The position numbers and the translations under genes were made by a program. A stretch of DNA of 64,000 nucleotides from Pigmentiphaga litoralis (GTDB taxonomy: Bacteria; Pseudomonadota; Gammaproteobacteria; Burkholderiales; Burkholderiaceae_B), in assembly GCF_013408655.1 (NCBI RefSeq), contig NZ_JACCBP010000001.1, positions 2,604,001 through 2,668,000 of the forward strand, written 5' to 3'. Positions 1 to 10,100 of the stretch are shown here, piece by piece (within the stretch, counting starts at the first letter, position 1; the number at the start of each line of letters is the position of its first letter). The notes below the pieces were generated by a model that had not been told where the DNA came from, did not search any database, and saw only the letters and a list, made by a program, of their open reading frames with translations.

Positions 1-1
1 C

Positions 2-334
2 GACGAACCCAGCCGGTATGTCCCGACGGCCACCCCTGGCGGCCGCCCGCCGCACGCGTGGATGGACGACGGGCGATCCCTGTTCGACCTGTTCCACACC
101 GAATGGACCTTGCTGGTGCTGGGCAGCGACGAGACCGCGCACGACGCCTTCATTGACGCCGCGCGCGCCTTGCACATCGACCTGAAGGTGGTGCGCTTGC
201 CGGCCGACGCCCTGCGTTCCCTTTACGAGGCGCCGCTGGCGCTGATCCGGCCGGACCAGATCGTCGCGTGGCGCGGCCACTCGTCCGCGGATGCCCCTTC
301 CATTCTGGCCACGGTTGCCGGGAGACAGCAATGA
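2..334 (+). CDS. FAD-dependent monooxygenase, C-terminal fragment (5' end outside window)
   Basis: The reading frame is open from the window edge and ends at a TGA. The visible 110 residues contain the stretch PTATPGGRPPHAW followed by DDGRSLFDLF and, near the end, LIRPDQIVAWRG. This pattern is typical of the C-terminal thioredoxin-like domain of PheA/TfdB-type aromatic-ring flavin hydroxylases. In that family the enzyme hydroxylates phenolic substrates using NAD(P)H and O2, but the FAD and substrate domains lie outside the window, so the substrate cannot be guessed. Its stop overlaps the ATG of the following Bug receptor gene (ATGA), indicating a translationally coupled operon in which the receptor may import the hydroxylase substrate. 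Confidence 0.8.
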   Translation, partial: DEPSRYVPTATPGGRPPHAWMDDGRSLFDLFHTEWTLLVLGSDETAHDAFIDAARALHIDLKVVRLPADALRSLYEAPLALIRPDQIVAWRGHSSADAPSILATVAGRQQ

Positions 335-1317
335 CATCGACCCCTACATTGCCGCGCAGGCACCTGCTGATCGGGATGGCGTTTGCCGCCCTGTCGTGTG
401 CCGTTGCGCCGGCCGGCGTGGCGCAAACGCCCGCCTGGCCTACCAAGCCCGTGCGTCTGATCGCCGCCTTCCCGCCCGGCACGCCGGGTGACGTCATCGC
501 ACGCTTGCTGCAGCCCGGCCTGCAGCAGAAGTGGGGCCAGACCGTGGTGGTCGAAAACAAACCCGGCGCGGGCGGCAACCTGGCTGCCGCCGAAGTGGCG
601 CGCGCCACGGATGGCCACACCTTTCTGGTCGGACCCGACACCATCCTGACCATCAACCCCCATGTCTACAAGAAGCTGCCCTTCAGCCTGCAGGACGGCC
701 TGAAGCCGGTGACCTACTTCGCCAGCTTCAACCAGATGCTTGCGTGCAACAACGATTCCGGCGTCAAGACCCTGGCCGACTTCCGCAAGCAACCCGCGTC
801 GAAAATGTACGCGTCGGGCGGCGCGGGTACCCCCAGCCACATGACCATGGCCCTGCTGCTGGATACGACCAAGAGGGAACTGGTGCACGTGCCCTACAAG
901 GGCCCCGGCCCCGCCGCGCAGGACGTGATGGCGGGTCACGTCAACTGTGGTTTCATCGTGTCGTCGCTGCTGATCCAGCACGTGCAAAGCGGCCGCATGC
1001 AGGCCGTGGCGGTGTCGAGCGCGCAGCGTTCGGTGCTGTTGCCGAACGTGCCGACGATTGCCGAGTTGGGGTATGCAGGGTTTGACGCGACGTTCTACGA
1101 GACGCTGATGGCACCGTCGTCCGCCGATGCGGCGGTGGTGGGCAAGGTGCAGCAGGATGTGGCGTCGCTGCTGTCAGCCCCCGAGCTGAAGGGCCGCCTG
1201 TCGGAGATGGATCTTCGGGTCGTGGCCAACACGCCGAAGGACGCCGAGCAGCGCCGCGGCGTGGATTTTGCCAAGTGGGGGACGGTGGCGGCGCGGGCGA
1301 AGCTTCAGCTGGATTAG
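331..1317 (+). CDS. Bug-family tripartite tricarboxylate receptor (periplasmic)
   Basis: The protein has 328 residues, the usual Bug/TctC length. The start overlaps the upstream stop as ATGA and has GGAGA just before it. The N-terminus carries a PRRHLLIG stretch, a hydrophobic core and an AQ cleavage site, so export (possibly Tat-like) is expected. Family hallmarks include WPTKPVRLIAAFPPGTPGDV, VVVENKPGAGGN, the YASGGAGTPSH ligand loop and HVPYKGPGPAAQD. Bug proteins capture small carboxylates or related compounds in the periplasm. No TctAB membrane subunits lie nearby, which is common for orphan Bug genes. Coupling to the monooxygenase suggests an aromatic or carboxylate substrate; that is inference. 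Confidence 0.9.
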   Translation: MTSTPTLPRRHLLIGMAFAALSCAVAPAGVAQTPAWPTKPVRLIAAFPPGTPGDVIARLLQPGLQQKWGQTVVVENKPGAGGNLAAAEVARATDGHTFLVGPDTILTINPHVYKKLPFSLQDGLKPVTYFASFNQMLACNNDSGVKTLADFRKQPASKMYASGGAGTPSHMTMALLLDTTKRELVHVPYKGPGPAAQDVMAGHVNCGFIVSSLLIQHVQSGRMQAVAVSSAQRSVLLPNVPTIAELGYAGFDATFYETLMAPSSADAAVVGKVQQDVASLLSAPELKGRLSEMDLRVVANTPKDAEQRRGVDFAKWGTVAARAKLQLD

Positions 1318-1333
1318 ATGGCGCTAGCAGTTT

Positions 1334-1381
1334 GGCGCCGCGCTGAAGGGCCAGGAATCAATTGGCCTGGACCGCGGCGCC
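1334..1381. terminator. Candidate bidirectional hairpin between convergent genes
   Basis: Nine-base arms ggcgccgcg (1334-1342) and cgcggcgcc (1373-1381) are exactly complementary. A nested ccagg/cctgg pair lies inside. The structure spans the gap between the Bug gene and the convergent gntR gene and runs slightly into gntR's end. There is no T tract, so a terminator role is only plausible. Confidence 0.35.
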
Positions 1382-2077
1382 TGGAAACATGGCACTTTTG
1401 ATGTGTGAAGTGGCCAGGGTGATATGCCTCTTCAGGAGCACGCATCCAAGTTCTACATCGCGCGACATGGCGGCTTCCATCAGTTGCTGATGGCCATCAA
1501 ACACGGTGGTGACCGGCGCGCGGCCCGAATACGCCAAATTCCGGTAGCGCGAGCAATGGTCCCAAAGCGATCGATGGAAGTCCTGCAGCATGGGCTGTCT
1601 TGCTGCTGACAACAAGGCGAAATGAAACTCGCCGTGTGCACCCTCCCAGTCCGCTGTGTAGGGACCATAGTTTGGCTTGCTGCCACTGGCGCGCATCAAC
1701 GCGTGATACGCAGCGACAATTCGGGTCTCCCAAGCGACATCTGCGTTCTCGAATGCCGCTCGCAAGAGCAAAGTCTCCACCTCTTCGCGCGTGCGAATGA
1801 CCTCGTCCAGGTGCATTGGCGAGACAGGCGCCACGCGGAAACCGCGCCGATTCTCGATGGTGACGAGCATGGAAGATGACAGTCGGTATAACGCCTCACG
1901 CAACGGCGTCATGCCCGCGTCGTAGCGCTCCTTCAGCAACTCCATCGTGAGCTTTTGACCTGGCTTCAACGTCGCCAGGATGATGTCGTCGCGCAGCCGC
2001 TCGTACAGCTGGGCGGCAAGCGTGTCGCCTGGCTCCGAGCTGTCATCGACGCCATCTGATTTTTTTATCGAAAACAT
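1358..2077 (-). CDS. GntR-family transcriptional regulator (FadR/FCD subfamily)
   Basis: This 239-residue protein has an N-terminal winged helix (about residues 18-85: LYERLRDDIILATLKPGQKL, TPLREALYRLSS, then the wing NRRGFRVAPVS). A C-terminal all-helical FCD effector domain follows, with HGEFHFALLSAA and the late DGHQQLMEAAMS/RHI region supplying the usual His ligands. Such regulators usually repress catabolic genes and are released by an organic-acid ligand. It is divergent from a Bug gene and an N-formylglutamate-amidohydrolase-like gene. The shared intergenic region holds a perfect inverted repeat, and a further copy of the motif overlaps its own first codons. Local autoregulation is therefore likely, though the ligand is unknown. 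Confidence 0.9.
   Translation of the reverse strand: MFSIKKSDGVDDSSEPGDTLAAQLYERLRDDIILATLKPGQKLTMELLKERYDAGMTPLREALYRLSSSMLVTIENRRGFRVAPVSPMHLDEVIRTREEVETLLLRAAFENADVAWETRIVAAYHALMRASGSKPNYGPYTADWEGAHGEFHFALLSAARQPMLQDFHRSLWDHCSRYRNLAYSGRAPVTTVFDGHQQLMEAAMSRDVELGCVLLKRHITLATSHIKSAMFPGAAVQAN
2061..2074. promoter_or_regulatory. Additional TTTTATCGAAAA motif at the gntR start
   Basis: The sequence ttttttatcgaaaa immediately precedes the complement of the gntR ATG and is read as codons 2-5 of gntR. It repeats one arm of the palindrome at 2147-2179. It may be an auxiliary operator that blocks gntR translation initiation or transcription; this is inferred from the repeat alone. Confidence 0.45.
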
Positions 2078-2146
2078 GTGGGAATTATAGAGGAAGCCGG
2101 CGGGCCGCTTTGGCCTCGGCCCTCCCTAACGACCCAGCCCAAGTCT

Positions 2147-2179
2147 TTTTATCGAAAAAAATAGTTTTTTTCGATAAAA
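2147..2179. promoter_or_regulatory. Perfect 15-bp inverted repeat, candidate GntR operator
   Basis: Left arm ttttatcgaaaaaaa (2147-2161) and right arm tttttttcgataaaa (2165-2179) are exact reverse complements with a 3-base spacer. The element is strikingly AT-rich in a GC-rich genome. It lies in the only intergenic space between gntR and the divergent Bug gene. Position and symmetry argue for the binding site of the adjacent regulator. A cruciform or a plain AT-rich promoter element is the alternative. Confidence 0.65.
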
Positions 2180-2259
2180 CGATATAGTCTTCTTATGCCG
2201 GAAGGTTGCCGCGATCCTGCTTGCAACGCATGCCCCACTTCGGTATCTGGAGCTAAACG

Positions 2260-3252
2260 ATGAATCTGAAGAATTCCGCACGGCTGGTGCGTACGTCGCG
2301 TCGCCGCCTGATGTTGAGCGCGCTCGGCGCCGCCTTGATTCCACTGTCATCCAACGGAACCTCCACGTATCCCGACCAGGTGATCAAACTGGTGGTCGGC
2401 TTCCCGCCAGGCGGAGGCGGGGACACCTATGGGCGTGCACTCGCAAGTGCCTTGGGAAAGGTGTTGGGCAAGACTGTCATCGTGGATAACCGTGCCGGCG
2501 CCGGGGGCACGATTGCGGGGAGTATGGTGGCGCGGTCCAAACCCGATGGCTACACCTTGCTGCTCGTATTGAGCGGAAGCTTTTCAGCCGCGCCTGCCGT
2601 GCGCTCGGACCTGCCTTACAGGGTGCCAGAAGACTTCACCGCGATCGCGAAATTGGTGGACTCACCCTACGGCCTGGTCGTCCGAGCAGACTCGCCCTAC
2701 ACATCGATCGAGGACTACTTGCAGAAGGCAAAGGCGGGAAAGATGTCCTTTGCATCGGTCGGTGCAGGCGGCGCGTCTCACATCGTCATGGAAATCATCA
2801 AACAGCAGGCCGGGGTCGACATTCTCCATGTTCCCTACAAGGGCGCTGCACCTGCGATGAATGATCTGCTCGGCGGGATGGTTGACAGCTTCATCAATCC
2901 CTACGTGTCGCTGATGCCGCAGATCAAAAGCGGGAAGCTCCGGATGCTGGCCGTCACCGGAACCGCACGACCGCCAGGCATGCCAGACGTGCCTACCTTC
3001 AAAGACATTGGACTCGATGTCGACATGACGCTCTGGTATGGCTTCGTGGCCCCGGCCGGGACCCCAGCCGATGTCATTGCAAAGTTGACGAACGCCACCA
3101 AGGTGGCGTTGAACGATCCCGAACTTATACGAACGTTGGAAGCCGATGGCGGGCAAGTCACACCACTTTTTGGCGATCAGTTCCGTGAACTGATGATCCG
3201 AGACATTCAGAAGTTCAAGGCAGCTGTCGTGAAAGCGGGCATCAAAGAATGA
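2260..3252 (+). CDS. Bug-family tripartite tricarboxylate receptor (periplasmic)
   Basis: The protein has 330 residues; its start is preceded by GGAG. The N-terminus holds TSRRRLMLSALGAALIPL, a twin-arginine-like signal. Family signatures are YPDQVIKLVVGFPPGGGGD, VIVDNRAGAGG, FASVGAGGASH and ILHVPYKGAAPAMNDLLGG. It is the first gene of a two-gene unit divergent from gntR and should be under that repressor. The following gene, 46 bases on, resembles N-formylglutamate amidohydrolases, so the ligand may be an N-acylated or formylated amino acid or another small carboxylate. That is inference from context. Confidence 0.92.
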   Translation: MNLKNSARLVRTSRRRLMLSALGAALIPLSSNGTSTYPDQVIKLVVGFPPGGGGDTYGRALASALGKVLGKTVIVDNRAGAGGTIAGSMVARSKPDGYTLLLVLSGSFSAAPAVRSDLPYRVPEDFTAIAKLVDSPYGLVVRADSPYTSIEDYLQKAKAGKMSFASVGAGGASHIVMEIIKQQAGVDILHVPYKGAAPAMNDLLGGMVDSFINPYVSLMPQIKSGKLRMLAVTGTARPPGMPDVPTFKDIGLDVDMTLWYGFVAPAGTPADVIAKLTNATKVALNDPELIRTLEADGGQVTPLFGDQFRELMIRDIQKFKAAVVKAGIKE

Positions 3253-3298
3253 CGCCGGGCATCTGGGCCGTACCCAATTTCAACGAGAGACCAGCACG

Positions 3299-4153
3299 AT
3301 GAACATGCACATACAGCGCGGCGTTTTTCAGCGCTTTGATCCCACCGTACCCTCTGTTCCGTTGGTAGTCGACGTGTCAAGAAGTGGTCGCGAATATCCT
3401 GAAGCGTTTCGCTCCATGATTCCCTTCACGACCCTTCACGATAATGTGTCGATGTACGTGGATCAGATCTGGAGCGCAACGCCTGATGTTGGTGGGACGA
3501 TGCTTTATGCGTCCTTTCCGAACTTCTGGATAGACGTGAATCGCCACGAATTGGACATGGATGCCGACCTGATCGAGGGTCAGTGGCCGAAAACATTGCA
3601 ACCGACTCGCTCCCGCACAGGCCTGGGGCTGCTCAAATCAAAGTCGCGGCACGGGGAGCCCGTCCACGAGCGAAAACTGACCATCGACGAAGTGATGGAG
3701 CGACTTGATGGCTACTACCATCCTTATCATGCTGAGCTGAAGGCGCTTCTTGCTCGCCATCACACGCAGTTCGGAAAGGTGTATCACCTGAGCGGTCACT
3801 GCATGTCGGAAACTGGCGCGGCCACTCACGCAGATGCGGGCAAGCCTCGGGCAGATTTTTGTCTGGGCAACCGGAACGGCGAGACGTGCTCCGCCGAACT
3901 CATGGAGTTTGTCGGCAAGATCATCACCGACGACGGATATTCCTGCACGTTCAACGAACCGTATCAGGGTGGCGAGATTGTCCGCCGCTATGGCGCCCCG
4001 ACTCGCGGCATCGAAAGTCTGCAAATCGAGATCAACAAGCGTCAATTCATGGACGTGACGACCTTCAAGAAGACCAGCGGCTTCCTGGCAATTCAGGCGA
4101 CAGCAACCCGCATTCTAAGAGCGCTGGCCGAGCGAGGCGCCGGTTCATCCTGA
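3299..4153 (+). CDS. N-formylglutamate amidohydrolase-family protein
   Basis: This 284-residue protein has the HutG/N-formylglutamate-deformylase layout: an N-terminal VPLVVDVSRSGREYP stretch, FPNFWIDVNRHELDMDADLIEG, the YYHPYHAELKALL helix, and a metal-site-like HLSGHCMSE segment. The family hydrolyses N-formylglutamate to formate and glutamate using a metal. Here the usual SPHSG-type stretch reads SRSG, so one potential metal-binding His is replaced by Arg. The chemistry may therefore differ. No other histidine-degradation genes are near. Linkage to a Bug receptor and a GntR repressor suggests hydrolysis of an imported N-acyl or formyl compound. Confidence 0.75.
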   Translation: MNMHIQRGVFQRFDPTVPSVPLVVDVSRSGREYPEAFRSMIPFTTLHDNVSMYVDQIWSATPDVGGTMLYASFPNFWIDVNRHELDMDADLIEGQWPKTLQPTRSRTGLGLLKSKSRHGEPVHERKLTIDEVMERLDGYYHPYHAELKALLARHHTQFGKVYHLSGHCMSETGAATHADAGKPRADFCLGNRNGETCSAELMEFVGKIITDDGYSCTFNEPYQGGEIVRRYGAPTRGIESLQIEINKRQFMDVTTFKKTSGFLAIQATATRILRALAERGAGSS

Positions 4154-4190
4154 CTGCCGACGAAACGCTATAGCAAACGCCATCCATGAT

Positions 4191-7100
4191 CTACAGTGTC
4201 ACCCTCAGTTCATGATTCCCCGGGGTCACCGCGACGCGAAGCATCATGCCATCGCATTCGACACTGGCTCCATCCAGCACCGCCGCCGTCACGCCCGACC
4301 CTTTCCCGCCATTCGCCTCCACACGAATCGCATACTTTGCATCGCCCAGGGTCACATCCACCGTAAACCCCGGCCAGTCCGACGGGATGCACGGGTCCAC
4401 AATCAACACGTTCCCCTCCCGGCGGATACCCAGAATCCCCTCCACCCCTGCGCGGTGCATCCACCCCGCGGCGCCCGTGTACCAGGTCCAGCCACCGCGT
4501 CCCGCATGCGGCGCAACCGAGTACACATCGGCGGCCACCACATAGGGTTCGACGCGGTACTGCGCGGCGTCTTCCAGCGTGCGGGCATGGTTGATCGGGT
4601 TGATCAATGCGAACAAGGCGTGGGCGCGGCCGCTGTCGGTGTCGCCGCGCAGCTGGGCGTAGGCCATGATGGCCCACATGGCGGCGTGGCTGTATTGGCC
4701 GCCGTTTTCGCGCAAGCCCGGCGGGTAGCCTTGGATGTAGCCGGGGTCGCGGACCGGGTGGTCGAAGGGGGGCGTGAAGAGCAGCGCCAGGCCGTCGTCG
4801 CGGCGGATCAGGTGATCGTCGAGCGAGTTCATCGCCGTGACGGCACGGCTGGGGTCCGCGGCGCCGGATAGCACGGCCCAGGATTGCGCGATCGAATCGA
4901 TGCGGCATTCGTCGCTGCCGCGGCTGCCGAGCCAGGTGCCGTCGTCGAAGGTGGCGCGGCGGTACCAGGCGCCGTCCCAGGCTTCGTGTTCGAGCGCGGC
5001 GCGCACGACTTCGCGATGGGCGCGCCAGCGGGCGACGCGTTCGGGATCGCGGGCTTCGGCCAGCGGCATGAACATGTCCAGCGTGCGGATCAGCAGCCAG
5101 CCCAGCCACACGCTTTGGCCTTTGCCATCTTGCCCGACGCGGTTCATGCCGTCGTTCCAGTCGCCGGTGCCCATCAAGGGCAGGTCCAGGTCGCCGGTCA
5201 GCGCGATGCTTTGATCCAGTGCGCGGGCGCAGTGCTCGAACAATGTCGCTGACAGATTGGCTTGCATGGGCTGAAAGAAAGCGTCGTGTTCTTCGGGCTT
5301 GAGCAAGGGGCCTTCGAGGAAGGGGATGCTTTCTTCGAGCACGGCGGCGTCGCCCGAGACGGATACGTAGCGTGCCGTGGCAAAGGCCAGCCAGACCCGG
5401 TCGTCGGAGATGTGCGTGCGCACGCCTTGCCCGGTGTCGGGCAGCCACCAATGCTGCACGTCGCCTTCGGCGAACTGGCGGCCGGCGGCACGCAGCAAAT
5501 GGCGGCGGGTTTCTTCGGGGCGGGCAAAGGTCAGCGCCATGCCGTCTTGCAGCTGGTCGCGAAAGCCGTAGGCGCCGCTGGATTGATAGAACGCGGACCG
5601 CGCCCAGATGCGGCAGGCCAGGGTCTGGTACAGCAGCCAGCCGTTGAGCATGATGTCCATGGCGCGATCGGGGGTGTGGACGACCACCGCGCCCAGCACA
5701 CCGCGCCAATGTTCTTTGACCGCTTCCAGGACGGCATCCAGATCCGCCGCACGGTAGCGCGCCACCAGCGCCAGGCTTTCGGCTTGCGAGGGGCTTTGGC
5801 CGAGCAGCGCACAGAGGCTGACGGATTCGCCCGGTTGCAGCACCAGGCTGCATTGCAGCGCGGCGCACGGATCCCGCCCTGCCCCCGCCGCTCCTGACAG
5901 GGGCGCCGTCGACCGCAAGGCCGCAGGCGACGACAGGCGGCCGTGCCGGCCGAGGAATTCGGTGCGGTCGGCCGTGCGGGACGTCTGGCGTCCGCCCAGG
6001 TCGGCAAACGCGACGCGGCCCGCGAAGGCCATGCTCCACGGATTGCGGGCCAGCAACACGCCGGTCGTTTCATCCACCGAGGTCAGGATGAACGGGGCTG
6101 ATGCGCCGCGCGCGGTGCCCAGCACCCATTCGACATAGGACGTGACCGTCAGGCGGCGCGCCTGGCGGCCGGTGTTGCGCAGGGTCAGGCGCGAGATCTT
6201 GATGGGATCGTCCAGCGGGACGAACTGCAGCAGATCCAGCGCAAGGCCATCGGATTCGTGCGTGAAGCGGCTGTACCCATGGCCGTGCCGCGCCACGTAG
6301 GTGCCGTTGCCGCGCAAGGGCTGCGCGGTCGGGCTCCAGATCTGTCCGCTGGCGTCATCGCGCACGTAGAAGGCTTCGCCCGACGGGTCGGTGACAGGAT
6401 CGTTGGACCAGGGGGTGAGCTGGTTTTCGCGGCTGTTGCCGGCCCAGGTGCTGCTGCTGCCGTCGGCCGAGACCTGGAACCCGAAGTCGGGATTCGCCAC
6501 CACATTGATCCACGGCGCGGGGGTGGTGCGGCCGTCGGACAGCACGGTTACGTATTCGCGGCCATTGTCGGCAAAGCCGCCCAGGCCGTTGAAACATTCA
6601 AGGTCCGCCGTCAGCGCGGCCACGGCAGGCGCCGCCACGGCGGGCAATGCCGCCTTGCTGGCCGCGGGCGTGGACGGCACGGGGGCCGACGCCACCGCCG
6701 GTGGCGATGCAAACGTGGCCGGTGGCAACCCCGCCATCTGCTGCGCAATGGGTCCCAGCCGCGCGGTCAACACCACGCGCGCCACCGAGTGCAGCAAGGC
6801 CCGGGCTTCCATGCCCATCAGGTCGGCGCGCAGGGTATGCACGACGCCGCGTGCCAGGGCTTCGCCATCGAGCCGGGGCCGCGACTGGCTGCTGCGGACC
6901 GCGGTATCGATCGCGACCTGCAGGTCCTGCACATAGGACGACGCGCGTTCGTTGACGATGACCAGGTCCACGCTCAGGCCTTTCATGCGCCAGTATTCGT
7001 GGGCACGGAGCAGCTGGCGGACCTGGCCGATGTCATCGATATCGTCGATGCGCAGCAGCACGATCGGCAGGTCGCCCGATACCGACAGCGGCCACAGGCC

Positions 7101-10100
7101 GGACTGCTGGCCTGCACCGCGCGCGATGACGTCCGACGGCGAACGGAAGCGCGCTTCGGCATAAAGAATGGGGGCGGCCAGGCGCTGGAAGTCGGCGGCC
7201 TCGTCGGCTTCGATGCCGATGTGACGCAATTGGACCTGGGCCTGCGTCCAGGCCAAGGTTCTTGCGCGTTCGAAGGCGCTGCGATCGTGGTGTTGATCGA
7301 CCAGGTCCAGCAGGGCTTCGCGTGTCGGTGCAACCAGTGTCCAGAAAGCCAGTCGCGCAACCTGGCCCGGAGCGATGCGCACGCGTTGCCGCACCGAAAA
7401 GACGGGGTCCAGCACCGTGCCCAGGGTGTTCGACAGTGCCTTGCCCGCTGTCAGCGCAATGGCCGTGCTGGCATTGCGGCCGCGGCCGAGGAAGGCGCCG
7501 CGATCGGACTCGTACTGCATGTCGCCCACCGCCACGCCTTCGACCACCGCGAAGTGCGCGGCCCACATGGGCGCTTCGTCAGGGGTGCGCGGGCGGCGCG
7601 TGGCGATGAGCGCGCCAAATTCCTGCAGGTATTCGGTCTGCACGAACATCTTGGCAAAGGCCGGATGGGCATCGTCGGTGGATGGCGTTGCCAGCACCAC
7701 TTCGGCGTAGGACGTGAGCTCCACATCGCTGACGCGCCGGCCCACGTTGGCGACCGATACGCGGCGCACTTCGCCATCGGCTTCTGCCGACACCAGCACT
7801 TCCATGGTGGTCGTCAGGTTGCCGTCGCGCCGCGTGAAGGTGGCATGGTCTTCGGCAAATACGACTTCGCTGCCCTCGGCAGGCTCGCCCAGGGGCTGGG
7901 CCGATGCCGACCAGACACGGCCGCTCTGCATTTCGCGCAGGTAGACGTAGCTGCCCCAGTGATCGCAGGTGACGTCTTCGCGCCAGCGCGTGACGGCCCG
8001 ATCGCGCCACCGGCTGTAGCCGCCGCCCGCCGCAGTCAGCATGACGGCGTAGCGGCCGTTGGAGAGCAGATGCACGGCGGGCTCGGCGGTGGTGGCCGAG
8101 CTCAGATAACGCACGGATTGCAGGTCGCCGCGCATGTTGACCGGACCCGATGGGACGTCGTCGGCGCGTACCTGCGCCACCGCGACCAGACGCGGCAGCC
8201 GTTCCTGCAGCAGCAGTTCGCAGGCCTGAATCATGGGTTCGCGATGGAAGCGTTCGCGCATGCGCGCACCCTGCAAGGTGTTGGCGATGGCAACGATCGT
8301 CATGCCCTGGTGATGGGCCATGTAGTTGTGCACGATGGCCACGGACGCGTCCGCGGGAAGGCGCGATCGCGTGAAGTCCAGGGCTTCATAGAAGCCATAG
8401 TGACCCAGCGCGCCCATCTGCCGCATGCGTTCGAAATTGCGCTGGGCGGCGGCGGGATTGACCATGGTGGCCAGGCCGCTGGCATACGGCGCGATCACCG
8501 TGTTTTCGGCCAGGCCGCGTTTCAACCCCAGCCCCGGCACGCCAAAGTTGGAATATTGATACGTGAAAGCCAGGTCGCGCGCGTTGTAGGCCGACTCGGA
8601 AATGCCCCACGGGATGCCCAGCAGATCGCCATGGGCAATCTGATGCTGGACGACCAGCCGATTGGTCTGCTCGAGCAGGCTGCCTGCCGGCGCGCGCATG
8701 ATCAGGGACGGCATCAGGTATTCGAACATCGATCCCGACCAGGACACCAGCGCGGCGCCCTGCCCCACCGGTGTGGCGGTGCGTCCAAGGCGGAACCAGT
8801 GGCGCGTTTCGACATCGCCCTTGGCGATCGCGAACAGGCTGGCCAGGCGCGCTTCGGAGGCAAGCAGGTCGTAGCAGTTGGCGTCGAGGGTGTTGTCGCT
8901 GGCGTTGTAGCCGATGGACAGCAGCTTGCGTTCCGGGTCGAGCAGGAATGCAAAGTCCATCCCGAGGGCCATCGCGCGGGCTTCGTCCGCCAAAGCGCGC
9001 CAGCGCGCATCCAGCGATCCCGCCGACGCGTCCTGCCGCTGCGCGGCCAGGCGTTCGCACAAGGCCTCCAGCCAGAAGATCAGGTCCGCGGCATTGGCCG
9101 ACGGGGCCGAGATCAGGGCGCGGGCTTCGGCCACCGCCTTGTCGGCCAGGCGTTGCAACACCGGCATGGCCGTATCGGCATTGCCCTGCAGCGACACGCC
9201 GATGTCTTCGAGCACGGCCAACAGGCGTTTGCCCTGGCCGTTGTGCACGGCAGGCAAGAGCAAGGCCGCTTCTTGAGCGAGGGCCAGGACGTCATCCGCG
9301 CCATCGGTCCAGCTGTCGGTAGTTGATGCGCCGATCCACTCCTCGCAGGCGTTGGCCAGCGCAATCAGGTGGCCCGCCAGGTTGCCGCTGTCTACCGCCG
9401 ACACGTACGCGGGCAACAGGACCTGCTTCGTGCCGGTGTCGTACCAGTTGTAGAAGTGCCCGCGAAACCGGTCCAGCTTGTGCATGCTGCCCAGTGTGGC
9501 TTCCAGCCGGTCGCAGGTCTGCGCCGCGCCCGCCCACCCGAAGTCGCGTGCCGCCACGGCCGACAGCAGGTAGAGCCCCATATTGGTGGGCGAGGTCCGG
9601 CGGGCGACCACCGGTTTGGGATCTTCCTGGAAGTTGTCGGGCGGCAGCATATTGTCGGCTGGCGTCACGAAGGTTTCGAAGAAGCGCCACGTGCGGCGTG
9701 CAATGCGCCGCAACGCGACCGCCTCGTCCGTTTCCATGGCGCCCAGCGGCGCCACCGTCGGCGCGCGGCTGGCATGCCAGGCGATGGCCGGGGCTGCCAG
9801 CCACAACGCGAGCAGCGGCAACATGGCCAGCCCTTCGCGCGGCGATATCAGGGCCGCCACACCGGTGACGAGCAAGGCAAGCACTACCCCGCCTGCCATC
9901 TGCGCATAGAAGCCGACGATGCCGGGCCGCGGACGCGCGGCTGCCTGCGCCGCCGTCGTCCATTCCAGCAAATGACGGTGCGTGACATACAACCGCGACA
10001 GCGTGCGCGCGATGGCATCCAGCGCGCGAAAGGCCTGGTCGGGCAACATCGCCACGACCCACAGGGTTTGCAACACGGCCATCCGCAAGCCATCGGCCAG

